A stretch of DNA of 15,187 bases, taken from contig URRM01000036.1 of assembly GCA_900550295.1 (NCBI GenBank), forward strand, positions 1 through 15,187. The letters are read 5' to 3'. The translations under genes and the position numbers were made by a program. The notes below the pieces were generated by a model. The model searched no databases. It was not told where the DNA came from and saw only the letters and a program-made list of their open reading frames with translations. This DNA is from an uncultured bacterium. GTDB taxonomy: Bacteria; Cyanobacteriota; Vampirovibrionia; Gastranaerophilales; Gastranaerophilaceae. Of the stretch, positions 1-6,824 are shown in pieces (the stretch's first letter is position 1; each line of letters begins with the position of its first letter).

Positions 1-307
1 TTATCGGTTTACCTTTGTATGGTGTATTCAGTGGCATTGGCTTTAAGTCAGATATAGTGCCGTCTGTATGTAATTTATATCTATATTCCATATACCAGTT
101 TTCTTTAAACGGAATAGTTGTATTAATTTTTTCATACAACATATTAGCATAATCCAAGATATAGTTATATGTTACGGTATTTTTAGTAGCAGTGAATTTT
201 ACAACATTAAAATCGATTTTGTCAGTATCAATTTTTTGTGCAAATACAGGTGATATAAGGCATAGAGTAAGTATAACTGATAAAATAATTCTAGTAATAT
301 TTTTCAT
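1..307 (-). CDS. Secreted protein, N-terminal part only (cut by window edge)
   Basis: The gene starts at the ATG at 307 and stays open for 102 codons to the first base of the window, so its C-terminus is missing. Residues 1-23 form a typical signal peptide: K2 and R6 at the N-terminus, a hydrophobic core, and a cleavage site after Val-Phe-Ala. The mature part begins QKIDTDK and continues through a stretch with DYANMLYEKI, then an alternating pattern ending HTDGTISDLKP. The helix-W-strand-DGTIS pattern recalls the TonB C-terminal-like fold, but this is weak and too little is visible to name a family. No SD precedes the ATG. An extended -10 sits a few bases upstream, so the message may be leaderless. 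I am confident it is a real exported protein; its function is unknown. Confidence 0.75.
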   Translation of the reverse strand, partial: MKNITRIILSVILTLCLISPVFAQKIDTDKIDFNVVKFTATKNTVTYNYILDYANMLYEKINTTIPFKENWYMEYRYKLHTDGTISDLKPMPLNTPYKGKPI

Positions 308-314
308 ATTTTGT

Positions 315-323
315 ATCTTATCA
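315..323 (-). promoter_or_regulatory. Extended -10, probable leaderless promoter of the 307 gene
   Basis: Read on the minus strand this is TGATAAGAT: a TG dinucleotide, one base, then TAAGAT (4/6 to TATAAT). It ends 7 bases before the ATG at 307, so transcription would start at or next to the start codon. A TTTACA at 350-355 (minus strand) lies upstream, but its spacing to this hexamer is too long to be a standard -35. Confidence 0.4.
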
Positions 324-405
324 TAAATATAAACAAAAACGCCAAATTATGTAAAATTTGACGTTCGTAATTTGTGATTTGTTGGATTTTAAATTCTTTT
401 TGAAA

Positions 406-436
406 GTTGTGTGTCAGAAATAGCCTGACACACAAC
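406..436 (-). terminator. Stem-loop terminator after the Lys/Ala-rich protein gene
   Basis: There is a perfect 12-bp inverted repeat (406-417 with 425-436) around a 7-base loop, starting 7 bases past the stop codon at 444. On the minus strand it is followed by a U-poor tract (CTTTCAAAAAG). The hairpin is strong but the U-run is weak, so it may act mainly as a 3'-end stabiliser or an inefficient terminator. Confidence 0.6.
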
Positions 437-443
437 AATTAAA

Positions 444-770
444 CTATTTAAGTTTAACTTTTACAGCGCTTTTTGAATTTACTTTTTGGTCTAATTTTTG
501 GTTAGCCTTGTTTTTAGCAGCTGTTTTTGCGTTAGCCTTAGCTTGAGCTTTAGCTTTAGGAGCGTTAGCTTTTGCCTTTTTTGCATCGGCTTTAGCTTTG
601 TCGGCTTTAGCTTTGTTTGCTTGAGCTTTTTTCACTGCTGCATCAGTTTTTGGTGTAGCTTTTGTAACTGTAACTTTAGTTCCGCCTACATTTTTGGTCA
701 CTGTTGCTGCAAATGAAGCTGAAGATAATGCCACTGTAAGTGCGCATGCGATAATTAATGCTTTTTTCAT
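444..770 (-). CDS. Small secreted Lys/Ala-rich basic protein
   Basis: This encodes 108 residues. The start at 770 is chosen because it gives a classic signal peptide (MKKALIIACA..., cleavage after Ser-Phe-Ala at residue 21) and follows a strong SD (AAAGGAGAT); a longer reading from 818 lacks both. The mature 87 residues contain 25 Lys, 4 Asp, no Arg and no Glu. Residues about 44-90 are an Ala/Lys/Asn low-complexity run of the type KAKADKAKADAKKAKA, like the tail of histone H1 or a helical linker. It has its own promoter and a terminator-like hairpin, so it is monocistronic. I know no family for it. Binding to anionic partners (nucleic acid, teichoic-type polymers, membrane) is a guess from charge alone. 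Low-complexity composition could mislead homology searches. Confidence 0.8.
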   Translation of the reverse strand: MKKALIIACALTVALSSASFAATVTKNVGGTKVTVTKATPKTDAAVKKAQANKAKADKAKADAKKAKANAPKAKAQAKANAKTAAKNKANQKLDQKVNSKSAVKVKLK

Positions 771-802
771 AATTAATCTCCTTTCTCTCAAGTACTTATA
801 AG

Positions 803-831
803 AATATAAAACCAACATATTTTATTTTCAA
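803..831 (-). promoter_or_regulatory. Sigma70-type promoter of the Lys/Ala-rich protein gene
   Basis: On the minus strand: TTGAAA (831-826), a 17-base spacer, then TATATT (808-803). The SD and the ATG at 770 follow about 30 bases later. The promoter is back to back with the plus-strand promoter at 839-847, only 7 bases separating their elements. Confidence 0.65.
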
Positions 832-838
832 GTATTTT

Positions 839-847
839 TGATATAAT
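839..847 (+). promoter_or_regulatory. Extended -10 of a leaderless gene (854)
   Basis: The sequence is TGATATAAT, a perfect extended -10 (TGnTATAAT). Exactly six bases separate it from the ATG at 854, so +1 would be the A of the start codon. An in-frame TGA at 839-841 overlaps the element and no start codon lies between, so translation cannot begin further upstream. No SD is possible. No good -35 is seen, as is usual for extended -10 promoters. Confidence 0.65.
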
Positions 848-853
848 GTAACT

Positions 854-1597
854 ATGCAAAGACGTCAAAAAAATTTATTAGGTTATAATATAGATTTATT
901 TAGTGTTGATGAGGCTCTGGACTATTCTAACAGTTTAATTGATAGTGCTAAAAGCTCTCATATCGTAACGATTAATCCGGAAATTATTGAATATGCAAAC
1001 AAACATGAAGATTTTGCCAAAATTCTAAAAGAGGCAGAATTGGTAATTCCTGACGGTATCGGGATTAAAATTGGTTTAAAAATTAATGGAGAAGATGTTC
1101 AAAGAATTACAGGTATCGGATTTGCTCATTCATTGTTAGAAAATGCGCAAAAAAATAATATTCCTGTTGCTCTTGTTGGTGCAAAACCTCATGTAATCGA
1201 AAAAGCATACGAAAATTTAAAACAAGAAATGCCTGAATTAAACATTGTATACAAACATGACGGCTATTTCAAGGATTGCAAGCAAGAAGTTATAGACGGA
1301 ATTAAAAATTCATCTCCAAAATTATTATTGGTTGCTTTAGGTGCACCAATGCAAGAAGAATTTATTTATGAATTAAAATCAATCCTTCCATCAACCTTGA
1401 TGATTGGTATTGGCGGAAGTTTTGATGTTTGGGCGGGAGAAGTTCAAAGAGCTCCGGAAATATGGCAAAAGTTAGGTTTGGAATGGTTGTATAGAACTAT
1501 TAAGCAACCTGAAAGATTTAAAAGAATTTTTCCGACTTTGCCACTTTTCGTGTATAATGTTATTAAAGAAAAGTTTACAAAGAAAGAGGTATTATAA
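854..1597 (+). CDS. WecG/TagA/CpsF-family glycosyltransferase
   Basis: At 247 residues this is the normal family length. The family transfers an N-acetylhexosamine, classically N-acetylmannosamine, from a UDP-sugar to undecaprenyl-PP-linked GlcNAc at the inner face of the membrane, for teichoic acid, enterobacterial common antigen or capsule. Visible motifs in order: NPEI (41-44); IPDG (65-68), whose Asp67 matches the proposed catalytic base; VGAKP (108-112); GAPMQEEF (163-170); GGSFDVWAGEVQRAPEIW (187-204); LEWLYR (209-214); and an Arg-rich tail QPERFKRI (218-225), matching the membrane-contacting appendage. It has no signal peptide or membrane helix. The start is fixed by an upstream in-frame stop and no SD is present; it looks leaderless. 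Its stop is one base from the transketolase start, so it leads that operon. The actual sugar cannot be told from sequence. Confidence 0.9.
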   Translation: MQRRQKNLLGYNIDLFSVDEALDYSNSLIDSAKSSHIVTINPEIIEYANKHEDFAKILKEAELVIPDGIGIKIGLKINGEDVQRITGIGFAHSLLENAQKNNIPVALVGAKPHVIEKAYENLKQEMPELNIVYKHDGYFKDCKQEVIDGIKNSSPKLLLVALGAPMQEEFIYELKSILPSTLMIGIGGSFDVWAGEVQRAPEIWQKLGLEWLYRTIKQPERFKRIFPTLPLFVYNVIKEKFTKKEVL

Positions 1598-1598
1598 A

Positions 1599-2429
1599 AT
1601 GTTAGATCAAAAAGATGTTGAACAACTAAAAGAAATGTGCAAACAAAACAGACGTAACGTTATTAAAATGGCTAACCATGCTAAATCAGGTCACATCGGT
1701 GGTGCATTTTCAGCAGTTGAAATTTTAACAACACTTTATCAAAAAGTTATGAATGTTGATCCTGCTTGGGACAAATCTGCAGACTTTGCAAACCGTGACA
1801 GATTCATCTTATCAAAAGGTCATGCTTCAGCAATTCTTTACTCTGTATTATCTCAAAAAGGATTCATTCCTCAAGAAGAATTAATGACATTCCGTATTTT
1901 CGGTTCACGTCTTCAAGGTCACCCAAACACTCATATTCCAGGGGTTGAAGTTGCAACAGGTTCTTTAGGACAAGGCTTATCAATGGGTGTTGGAATGGCA
2001 ATGGGTCTAAAATTAGATAAAAACCCAGCCCATGTATTTGTGTACTTAGGTGACGGTGAATTACAAGAAGGTTCTTGTTGGGAAGCATTTATGCATGCTC
2101 CACACCAAAAATTAAACAACATTACAGCTATCATAGATAGAAACATGTTACAAATCGATGGTGATGTTGAAAAAGTTAAAGCTTTAGAACCTTTGGCTGA
2201 CAAATTAAAAGCATTCAACTGGAATGTTGTAGAAATTGATGGTCATGACTTAAATCAAGTTTATGATGCATTAATGAATGCTAAAAACAATAATTCAGAC
2301 AAACCAACTGCAATTATTGCTCACACAACTAAAGGTAAAGGCGTTTCATTTATGGAAAACCAAGCCGGATGGCATGGTAAAGCTCCAAATGATGAAGAAG
2401 CTGAAAAAGCATTGGCAGAACTTGCATAA
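1599..2429 (+). CDS. Transketolase, N-terminal (TPP-binding) subunit
   Basis: These 276 residues cover only the first half of a transketolase, as in split two-subunit enzymes. The enzyme moves two-carbon ketol units between sugar phosphates in the non-oxidative pentose phosphate pathway. Motifs: GHIGG (31-35), SKGHAS (72-77), TGSLGQG (120-126), and the thiamine pyrophosphate/metal motif GDGELQEG (151-158) with N182 about 30 residues on; WHGKAP (258-263) lies near the end. The start at 1599 is preferred over 1557 because it follows an AGAGGT SD at 8 bases and avoids overlapping the upstream gene. The pyrimidine-binding C-terminal half, usually the next gene, is absent here; a deaminase follows instead. 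A DXS-like or other TPP enzyme is less likely given the GHIGG and GDGELQEG motifs. Confidence 0.93.
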   Translation: MLDQKDVEQLKEMCKQNRRNVIKMANHAKSGHIGGAFSAVEILTTLYQKVMNVDPAWDKSADFANRDRFILSKGHASAILYSVLSQKGFIPQEELMTFRIFGSRLQGHPNTHIPGVEVATGSLGQGLSMGVGMAMGLKLDKNPAHVFVYLGDGELQEGSCWEAFMHAPHQKLNNITAIIDRNMLQIDGDVEKVKALEPLADKLKAFNWNVVEIDGHDLNQVYDALMNAKNNNSDKPTAIIAHTTKGKGVSFMENQAGWHGKAPNDEEAEKALAELA

Positions 2430-2440
2430 GGAGTTTGAAA

Positions 2441-2941
2441 ATGGCAGTTACTGAATTAGATAAACAAAGAATATTAGAAGTTCATAAAAAAACAGCAAAA
2501 GCTATCGAAAGTGGTAAAGGACCTTTCTTTGCAAGCGTTTATGATGAAAACGGAAACATTGTTGCAGAGGCTGCAAATTCTGTAGTTGAAGATAAATGTC
2601 CTGTATATCACGCAGAAGTTAATGCTGTAAGAGCTACTTGTAAAGCCTTAAATACTTATGATTTAGCTCCATATAACTTGTCAATTTATATAAATGCAGA
2701 ACCTTGCATTATGTGTGTTGGCGCAATTATGTGGTCAGGTATTAAACATGTATACTATGGTGTTCCATCAAAACGTGTTGAAGAAATCACAGGTTTTGAC
2801 GAAGGTTTCAAACCAAACTGGCATGAAGAATTTGCAAAACGTGGTATCACAGTTGAAGGTGATATTGAAGTTGAAGCTGGTGAAAAAGTTCTTGAAAACT
2901 ATGTAAATAGCGGTAAAGAAGTTTACAAACCATCAAGATAA
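2441..2941 (+). CDS. Guanine deaminase-like nucleobase/nucleoside deaminase
   Basis: A 166-residue member of the cytidine/deoxycytidylate deaminase fold. The zinc site is complete: His57-Ala-Glu59 (HAEVNAVRA, Glu59 as proton shuttle) and Pro88-Cys89-x-x-Cys92 (EPCIMCVGAI). The C-terminal half after GVPSKRVEEITGFDEGF resembles GuaD-type guanine deaminases (guanine to xanthine) more than the tRNA-editing TadA, but a different purine or pyrimidine substrate is possible. The start at 2441 follows AAGGAG at 7 bases; the in-frame TTG at 2435 is poorly placed. It is the last gene of the operon, 11 bases after the transketolase stop, and is followed by a strong terminator. The pairing with a transketolase half may reflect purine/pentose salvage, which is inference only. 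Confidence 0.88.
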   Translation: MAVTELDKQRILEVHKKTAKAIESGKGPFFASVYDENGNIVAEAANSVVEDKCPVYHAEVNAVRATCKALNTYDLAPYNLSIYINAEPCIMCVGAIMWSGIKHVYYGVPSKRVEEITGFDEGFKPNWHEEFAKRGITVEGDIEVEAGEKVLENYVNSGKEVYKPSR

Positions 2942-2963
2942 GGTCTTGAAACGAAGATATTTG

Positions 2964-3000
2964 AAGGCTCGGAGTTTATTCAAACTCCGAGCCTTTTTGT
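2964..3000 (+). terminator. Rho-independent terminator of the 854-2941 operon
   Basis: A perfect 12-bp GC-rich stem (2966-2977 with 2982-2993), a four-base loop ATTC, then TTTTTGTT. On the minus strand the U-run is poor (TTCAAATATC), but the hairpin may still help end the convergent transcript whose last gene stops at 3023. Confidence 0.9.
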
Positions 3001-3022
3001 TATGTTTTATAATTTCAAACAC

Positions 3023-3568
3023 CTATTTTATCAAAGCTTGAACATCTTTGAAATTAGGATGCTTAGACGTTTTTAATAATTCAAATAAAACAATTTCAGT
3101 ATCGGCAATTTTTGCACCATTTTGGCGCATTAAACGGATTGCGTTTTTAAAATTGTCCTTCTTTCTGCTTGCACAAGCATCTTTTACGACATAAACTTCA
3201 TAACCTGCTTCAATCAAATCAGCAACGGTTTGATGTACACAGATGTGAGCTTCGATACCGCCAATGATAATTTGTTTTTTGCCGTATGCTTTTAATTTTT
3301 CTGCAAAACCTTCATCTTTAAGAACTGAAAAAGCTGTTTTTTCAAAAACTTCAGTTGAATCATTGATGTGTTCTGCAAGATAATCAACAGTTTTGCCAAG
3401 TCCTTTTGGGTATTGTTCTGTAATTATTGTTGGAATTCCTAAAATATTGGCCGTTTTTAGCAAAATGTTTGATTGTTTTACAACTGTATTTTTTTCTAGC
3501 ATAGCTACTAACTTTTCTTGTACATCGATAAGTAAAAGTAAGCAGTCATTTTGGTTTAATGTATTCAT
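3023..3568 (-). CDS. Isochorismatase-family (ISOC/YcaC-like) hydrolase
   Basis: A 181-residue cysteine hydrolase of the isochorismatase/nicotinamidase superfamily. The triad is visible: Asp15 (LLLIDVQ), Lys77 (FEKTAFS) and Cys110 (GIEAHICVHQT). The TEQYPKGLG segment (50-58) is typical of the ISOC1/2-like group rather than true isochorismatases or nicotinamidase PncA, and no metal-binding His cluster of PncA is seen, so the substrate is unknown. The SD (TAGGAGA) overlaps the stop codon of the upstream metY gene, 9 bases before this ORF, so the two are translationally linked. It is the last gene of the six-gene minus-strand operon. A role in amino acid or sulfur metabolism is suggested only by that neighbour. 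Confidence 0.9.
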   Translation of the reverse strand: MNTLNQNDCLLLLIDVQEKLVAMLEKNTVVKQSNILLKTANILGIPTIITEQYPKGLGKTVDYLAEHINDSTEVFEKTAFSVLKDEGFAEKLKAYGKKQIIIGGIEAHICVHQTVADLIEAGYEVYVVKDACASRKKDNFKNAIRLMRQNGAKIADTEIVLFELLKTSKHPNFKDVQALIK

Positions 3569-3577
3569 TTTAATCTC

Positions 3578-4852
3578 CTATTGTTGTGATATTTTTAAAG
3601 CGTTGTCTAAGTCTTGAATAATATCATCTATATCTTCTAACCCAACCGATAAGCGCATAAAGTCTGTACCAATACCACATTCCTTCATTTGTTCTTCTGT
3701 AAGTTGTCTGTGTGTTGTAAGGGCAGGATATGTAATTATTGTACGAGAATCGCCAATGTTTGTTGCATGGATAGGAAGAGTTAAGTGTTCAATGAATTTA
3801 ACTCCTGCATCTTTGCCGTTTTTAACCCCAAAACTTACGATTGAAGAGCAACCTTTAGGCATATATTTCATTGCCAATTCGTGATATTTGTTATCTTTTA
3901 GCATCGGATAATTAACCCAAGTTACAGCAGGGTGATTTTCTAAAAATTCTGCAACCATTAAAGCTGTTTTAGAAACTCTTTCCATTCTAAGCGAAAGTGT
4001 TTCCAATCCTTGTATTATTAAAAATGAATTCATTGGGCTAATACATGTGCCTAAATCTCTAATCATTTGAGCTCTGGCTTTCACTATATAAGCCATTTTC
4101 CCGAATGATTCAACATATTTTGTACCGTGATAACTTTCATCAGGTTCTGTAAGTTCAGGGAATTTGCCTGATTTAACCCAATCGAAATTACCACTGTCAA
4201 TAATTACACCGCCCATAGATGTTCCGTGTCCGCAAATATATTTTGTAAGCGAATGAACAACAATATCTGCGCCAAATTCAATAGGACGACACAAATAAGG
4301 TGATGGAATAGTGTTGTCAACGATTAGCGGAATGTTATGTTTATGTGCCACTAGTGCAATGTTTTCAACATCCGCAATTTTTAATGACGGATTGTTCAAC
4401 ATTTCAACAAAAATACAACGGGTTTTGTCTGTAACTTGTGCCTCAAAATCTTCTGCATTGTCGCTTGAAACAAAATGAGTTTTGATACCCATTTTGTTAA
4501 GTGTTACGTTCAATAAATTAACCGTACCGCCGTACATATTTGTTGAAGCAACGACTTCATCACCTGATTTTGCAATGTTCAGAATTGCAATTAATGAGGC
4601 AGATTGTCCTGAAGATACGGCTAATGCGCCAACGCCACCTTCTAACATTGCCAAACGTTCTTCAAGAGTGTTTGTTGTAGGGTTAGAAAGTCTTGTGTAA
4701 ATATCTCCATTGGCTTTTAAGTCAAACAAATCAGCAGCATATTGAACATTATCAAAACTAAACGCTGTAGTTTGATATATCGGAACCGGAGGCGTATTCC
4801 TGTTTCCTGCAGGATTATGGGCGCCTTGAACACAAATTGTATCGAATTTCAT
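3578..4852 (-). CDS. metY: O-acetylhomoserine sulfhydrylase (aminocarboxypropyltransferase)
   Basis: A 424-residue Cys/Met-metabolism PLP enzyme of the usual OAH sulfhydrylase length; cystathionine gamma-synthases are nearer 380-400. It would join O-acetyl-L-homoserine and sulfide into L-homocysteine, the direct-sulfhydrylation route to methionine. The PLP Schiff-base Lys is K204 in HSLTKY; Asp179 (IVDN) contacts the pyridine N; Tyr107 (NMYGG) stacks on the ring; IYTRLSNPT (51-59) carries the phosphate-binding Tyr/Arg of the neighbouring subunit; SSGQSA (80-85) also belongs to the cofactor pocket. The start lies 2 bases after the upstream membrane-protein stop, with only a weak SD, suggesting coupled translation. 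I see no T-box or SAM riboswitch. Cystathionine gamma-synthase/lyase is the main alternative. Confidence 0.92.
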   Translation of the reverse strand: MKFDTICVQGAHNPAGNRNTPPVPIYQTTAFSFDNVQYAADLFDLKANGDIYTRLSNPTTNTLEERLAMLEGGVGALAVSSGQSASLIAILNIAKSGDEVVASTNMYGGTVNLLNVTLNKMGIKTHFVSSDNAEDFEAQVTDKTRCIFVEMLNNPSLKIADVENIALVAHKHNIPLIVDNTIPSPYLCRPIEFGADIVVHSLTKYICGHGTSMGGVIIDSGNFDWVKSGKFPELTEPDESYHGTKYVESFGKMAYIVKARAQMIRDLGTCISPMNSFLIIQGLETLSLRMERVSKTALMVAEFLENHPAVTWVNYPMLKDNKYHELAMKYMPKGCSSIVSFGVKNGKDAGVKFIEHLTLPIHATNIGDSRTIITYPALTTHRQLTEEQMKECGIGTDFMRLSVGLEDIDDIIQDLDNALKISQQ

Positions 4853-4854
4853 TT

Positions 4855-5274
4855 TTAATTTCTCACATTCATCTTAATAATATCTGAAATCCAAGGAAGA
4901 TAGCTGTATCTGCCTTGCATTGAGGTTACAACAAGGTAAACTATTAAAGTGTATATTAAAATTTGTATTATAGATATTCCAAATAGAATAGGTGCATTTA
5001 AAAGGTAAGCAACCATAAGAATCGCATTGTTTACAAATGGTATGTAACTGATGATAGCGGCTAACATTCCAAGTATTTGGCATAATAAAAAGTATGCAAT
5101 AGCAAGGAAAATTGATTGAAATATGTGATATTTCATAAAAGGTCTAACTCTTGACTTAGTGAAAATACCTAATAAAAGCCAAATAAAACCAACAAATCCT
5201 GATGTGATGTAACTTAGAGCTGATACGAGCTTTTCGATAAAATAAGGCTTTTCGTAGTTGTTTGAATTATGCAT
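4855..5274 (-). CDS. Small polytopic membrane protein, Tic20/DUF4870-like
   Basis: 139 residues with about three to four hydrophobic helices: roughly 17-38, 50-80 (one long or two short segments) and 84-118. Between the first two lies RVRPFMKYHIFQSIFLAI; a basic loop followed by H-x-x-Q-S-I at a helix start recalls the conserved region of the Tic20/DUF4870 group, common in Cyanobacteria, though the similarity is by eye only. The tail YSYLPWISDIIKMNVRN is polar. The first 8 bases overlap the end of the TPR gene (ATGCATAA), and metY starts 2 bases after its stop, so it is firmly in the operon. The SD is weak and distant (GGGGA). The function is unknown; an accessory role in membrane protein insertion or transport would be a guess. 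Confidence 0.75.
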   Translation of the reverse strand: MHNSNNYEKPYFIEKLVSALSYITSGFVGFIWLLLGIFTKSRVRPFMKYHIFQSIFLAIAYFLLCQILGMLAAIISYIPFVNNAILMVAYLLNAPILFGISIIQILIYTLIVYLVVTSMQGRYSYLPWISDIIKMNVRN

Positions 5275-6364
5275 TTTCTAGCAATTCCCCGCTTCTAAGT
5301 TCAACAATATAATCTTCCAATAATTGGATGTAAACAAGCTTATATTCATCGTTTTCAGGTACAAGATTTACTGCATAACGATAAGCTTTTAAGGATTCTT
5401 CAATTTTGTTATCCATATAATATGTATTAGCCAATAATACGTAAATGCTTGCATCTTCTGGACTCAAGTCAAGAGCTTTGTTGTAATATTCAAGTGCAAG
5501 GTCATATTTTTTCATATTAGAATACATATTACCAACCAAAATGTAAGCATTCATTTGATTTGGATATAATTCAATAGCTTTTTTGTAAATTTCTAATGCG
5601 CCTTCGTTGTCTTTGAAGTCAGCCTTTGAAATTGCATAGCAGATGTAAGTTTTGTAGTTATCATCATCAATGCTTAAAGCTAATTCAAAGAATTTGTATG
5701 CATTTTCTTGATCTTTTATCAGTGAATATGTGTTTGCAATACAAATAATAACAGTTTTGTTTTTAGGATTTAATTCAAAAACTCTTAAATAATGTTTTAG
5801 AGCATTTTGATAATCAAAAAGTTTGAAATAAATATTACCCAAATCTACATGAGAAGTTAAGTTGTCAGGATCTAATGATAAAGCTTTTTCGTAATAAGCT
5901 TTTGATTCGACATAATCTTCATAATCGTGATATAACAAGGCAATTGCGTTATAAATTTCAGGATTTAATGCGTTAAAATCAATCGCACGATTGTAGAAAT
6001 GTAAAGCTTTAGCAAAGTTCTTCATTTCAGCATAAGTGTTGCCTAAATTAAAGTATACAAGATAGTTTTCAGGATCAACTTCCATTGCTTTTTGGTAGTA
6101 TCCTAAAGCTTTTTTGTATTCTTTTTCAAAGAACCAAATGCTACCCAAATTTAATAATGCTTGAGAATCATCAGGATGAATGTTCAATAAACTTTCATAC
6201 ACTGAAATAACCTTGTCAAACTTGTTGTCCATTGCATAAAGCTTTGCAAGATTATGATAATTTTCTGCATCACTAGGATTTTGAGCCATTGCCAAAATTG
6301 TAGAATTTAGGTCTTGGTCAATATCTTTTTGTAGTTGTTCTTTGTCTATCTTTTTTTCGCTCAT
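5267..6364 (-). CDS. Nine-repeat TPR protein
   Basis: 365 residues, of which 32-337 are nine uninterrupted 34-residue tetratricopeptide repeats, each with the NLG/Y...AL..Y..A....P pattern (for example residues 66-99 and 100-133). A 31-residue charged N-terminus and a 28-residue acidic C-terminal cap flank them. There is no signal peptide or membrane segment, so it is a cytoplasmic scaffold for protein-protein contacts; its partner is not evident. It ends inside the next gene (8-base overlap), tying it to the small membrane protein, a plausible partner. The 43 bases upstream, after rsfS, hold no SD but do hold an extended -10 six bases before the ATG, so it may have its own leaderless transcript as well as read-through from rpiB-rsfS. 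Confidence 0.9.
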   Translation of the reverse strand: MSEKKIDKEQLQKDIDQDLNSTILAMAQNPSDAENYHNLAKLYAMDNKFDKVISVYESLLNIHPDDSQALLNLGSIWFFEKEYKKALGYYQKAMEVDPENYLVYFNLGNTYAEMKNFAKALHFYNRAIDFNALNPEIYNAIALLYHDYEDYVESKAYYEKALSLDPDNLTSHVDLGNIYFKLFDYQNALKHYLRVFELNPKNKTVIICIANTYSLIKDQENAYKFFELALSIDDDNYKTYICYAISKADFKDNEGALEIYKKAIELYPNQMNAYILVGNMYSNMKKYDLALEYYNKALDLSPEDASIYVLLANTYYMDNKIEESLKAYRYAVNLVPENDEYKLVYIQLLEDYIVELRSGELLENA

Positions 6365-6370
6365 GATTTT

Positions 6371-6379
6371 ATTTTACCA
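6371..6379 (-). promoter_or_regulatory. Internal extended -10, probable leaderless promoter of the TPR gene
   Basis: Minus strand TGGTAAAAT (6379-6371): TGn followed by TAAAAT (5/6 to TATAAT). Exactly six bases then lead to the ATG at 6364, the same geometry as at 839-854. A TTGATA lies 15 bases upstream of the hexamer (6397-6392), short for a -35 but possibly helpful. No SD is present. Confidence 0.5.
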
Positions 6380-6407
6380 CATAAATTATTTTATCAAGAT
6401 TTTTACA

Positions 6408-6824
6408 TTAATCCTTGTATTCAGAATATTCTTCAGATTGTTCTTTCCAAACTTCTTCGGATACACTACAAGCGTGATTCCAGAATTTTTCAATAGCATA
6501 AGTTTCACGTTCTTCCTTGTGTAAGATGTGAACAACAACATCGCCATAATCAATTAAGTTCCAACGGTTTTTCAAGTCGTTTTCTTCACCATTAGGATAT
6601 CTTCTGAATAATTCTTTAATCTTTTCTTTTGTATATGCAGTTAAAGATTTAACTTGTGGTGTTGAATCTGCAGAACTGATTACAAAATAATCTGCAAGTG
6701 ATGAAACTTGGCTGATGTTCAAAACTGCAATGTTTTTAGCAAGTTTATCATCTAAAATTCTTGCAATAATGCAAGCGAATTTATTTGAATCAATTCTGAT
6801 TTCTTCAATAGCTTTTTCTGTCAT
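6408..6824 (-). CDS. rsfS: Ribosomal silencing factor RsfS (YbeB/Iojap)
   Basis: 138 residues. RsfS binds uL14 on the 50S subunit and blocks joining with 30S, lowering translation in starvation or stationary phase. Family signatures: SSLADYFVISSADSTPQVKSL at about residues 41-61 (it begins at S41), and the C-terminal block from W88 (WNLIDYGDVVVHI) through E..TYAIEKFW (about 106-114). It ends in an acidic tail of about 20 residues. Its ATG shares one base with the rpiB stop (TAATG), so translation is probably coupled. In many bacteria rsfS sits next to nadD; here it is next to rpiB and a TPR gene. Confidence 0.94.
   Translation of the reverse strand: MTEKAIEEIRIDSNKFACIIARILDDKLAKNIAVLNISQVSSLADYFVISSADSTPQVKSLTAYTKEKIKELFRRYPNGEENDLKNRWNLIDYGDVVVHILHKEERETYAIEKFWNHACSVSEEVWKEQSEEYSEYKD

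Noticed and set aside
498..716. Plus-strand Ser/Phe/Cys-rich frame
   Set aside because: It is the antisense shadow of the Lys/Ala-rich secreted protein and has no SD.
771..818. Longer N-terminus for the Lys/Ala-rich protein
   Set aside because: It would run through the SD and most of the promoter and hide the signal peptide.
1557..1598. Earlier ATG for the transketolase half
   Set aside because: It would overlap the glycosyltransferase end in another frame, adds a non-family basic peptide, and lacks an SD; 1599 has one.
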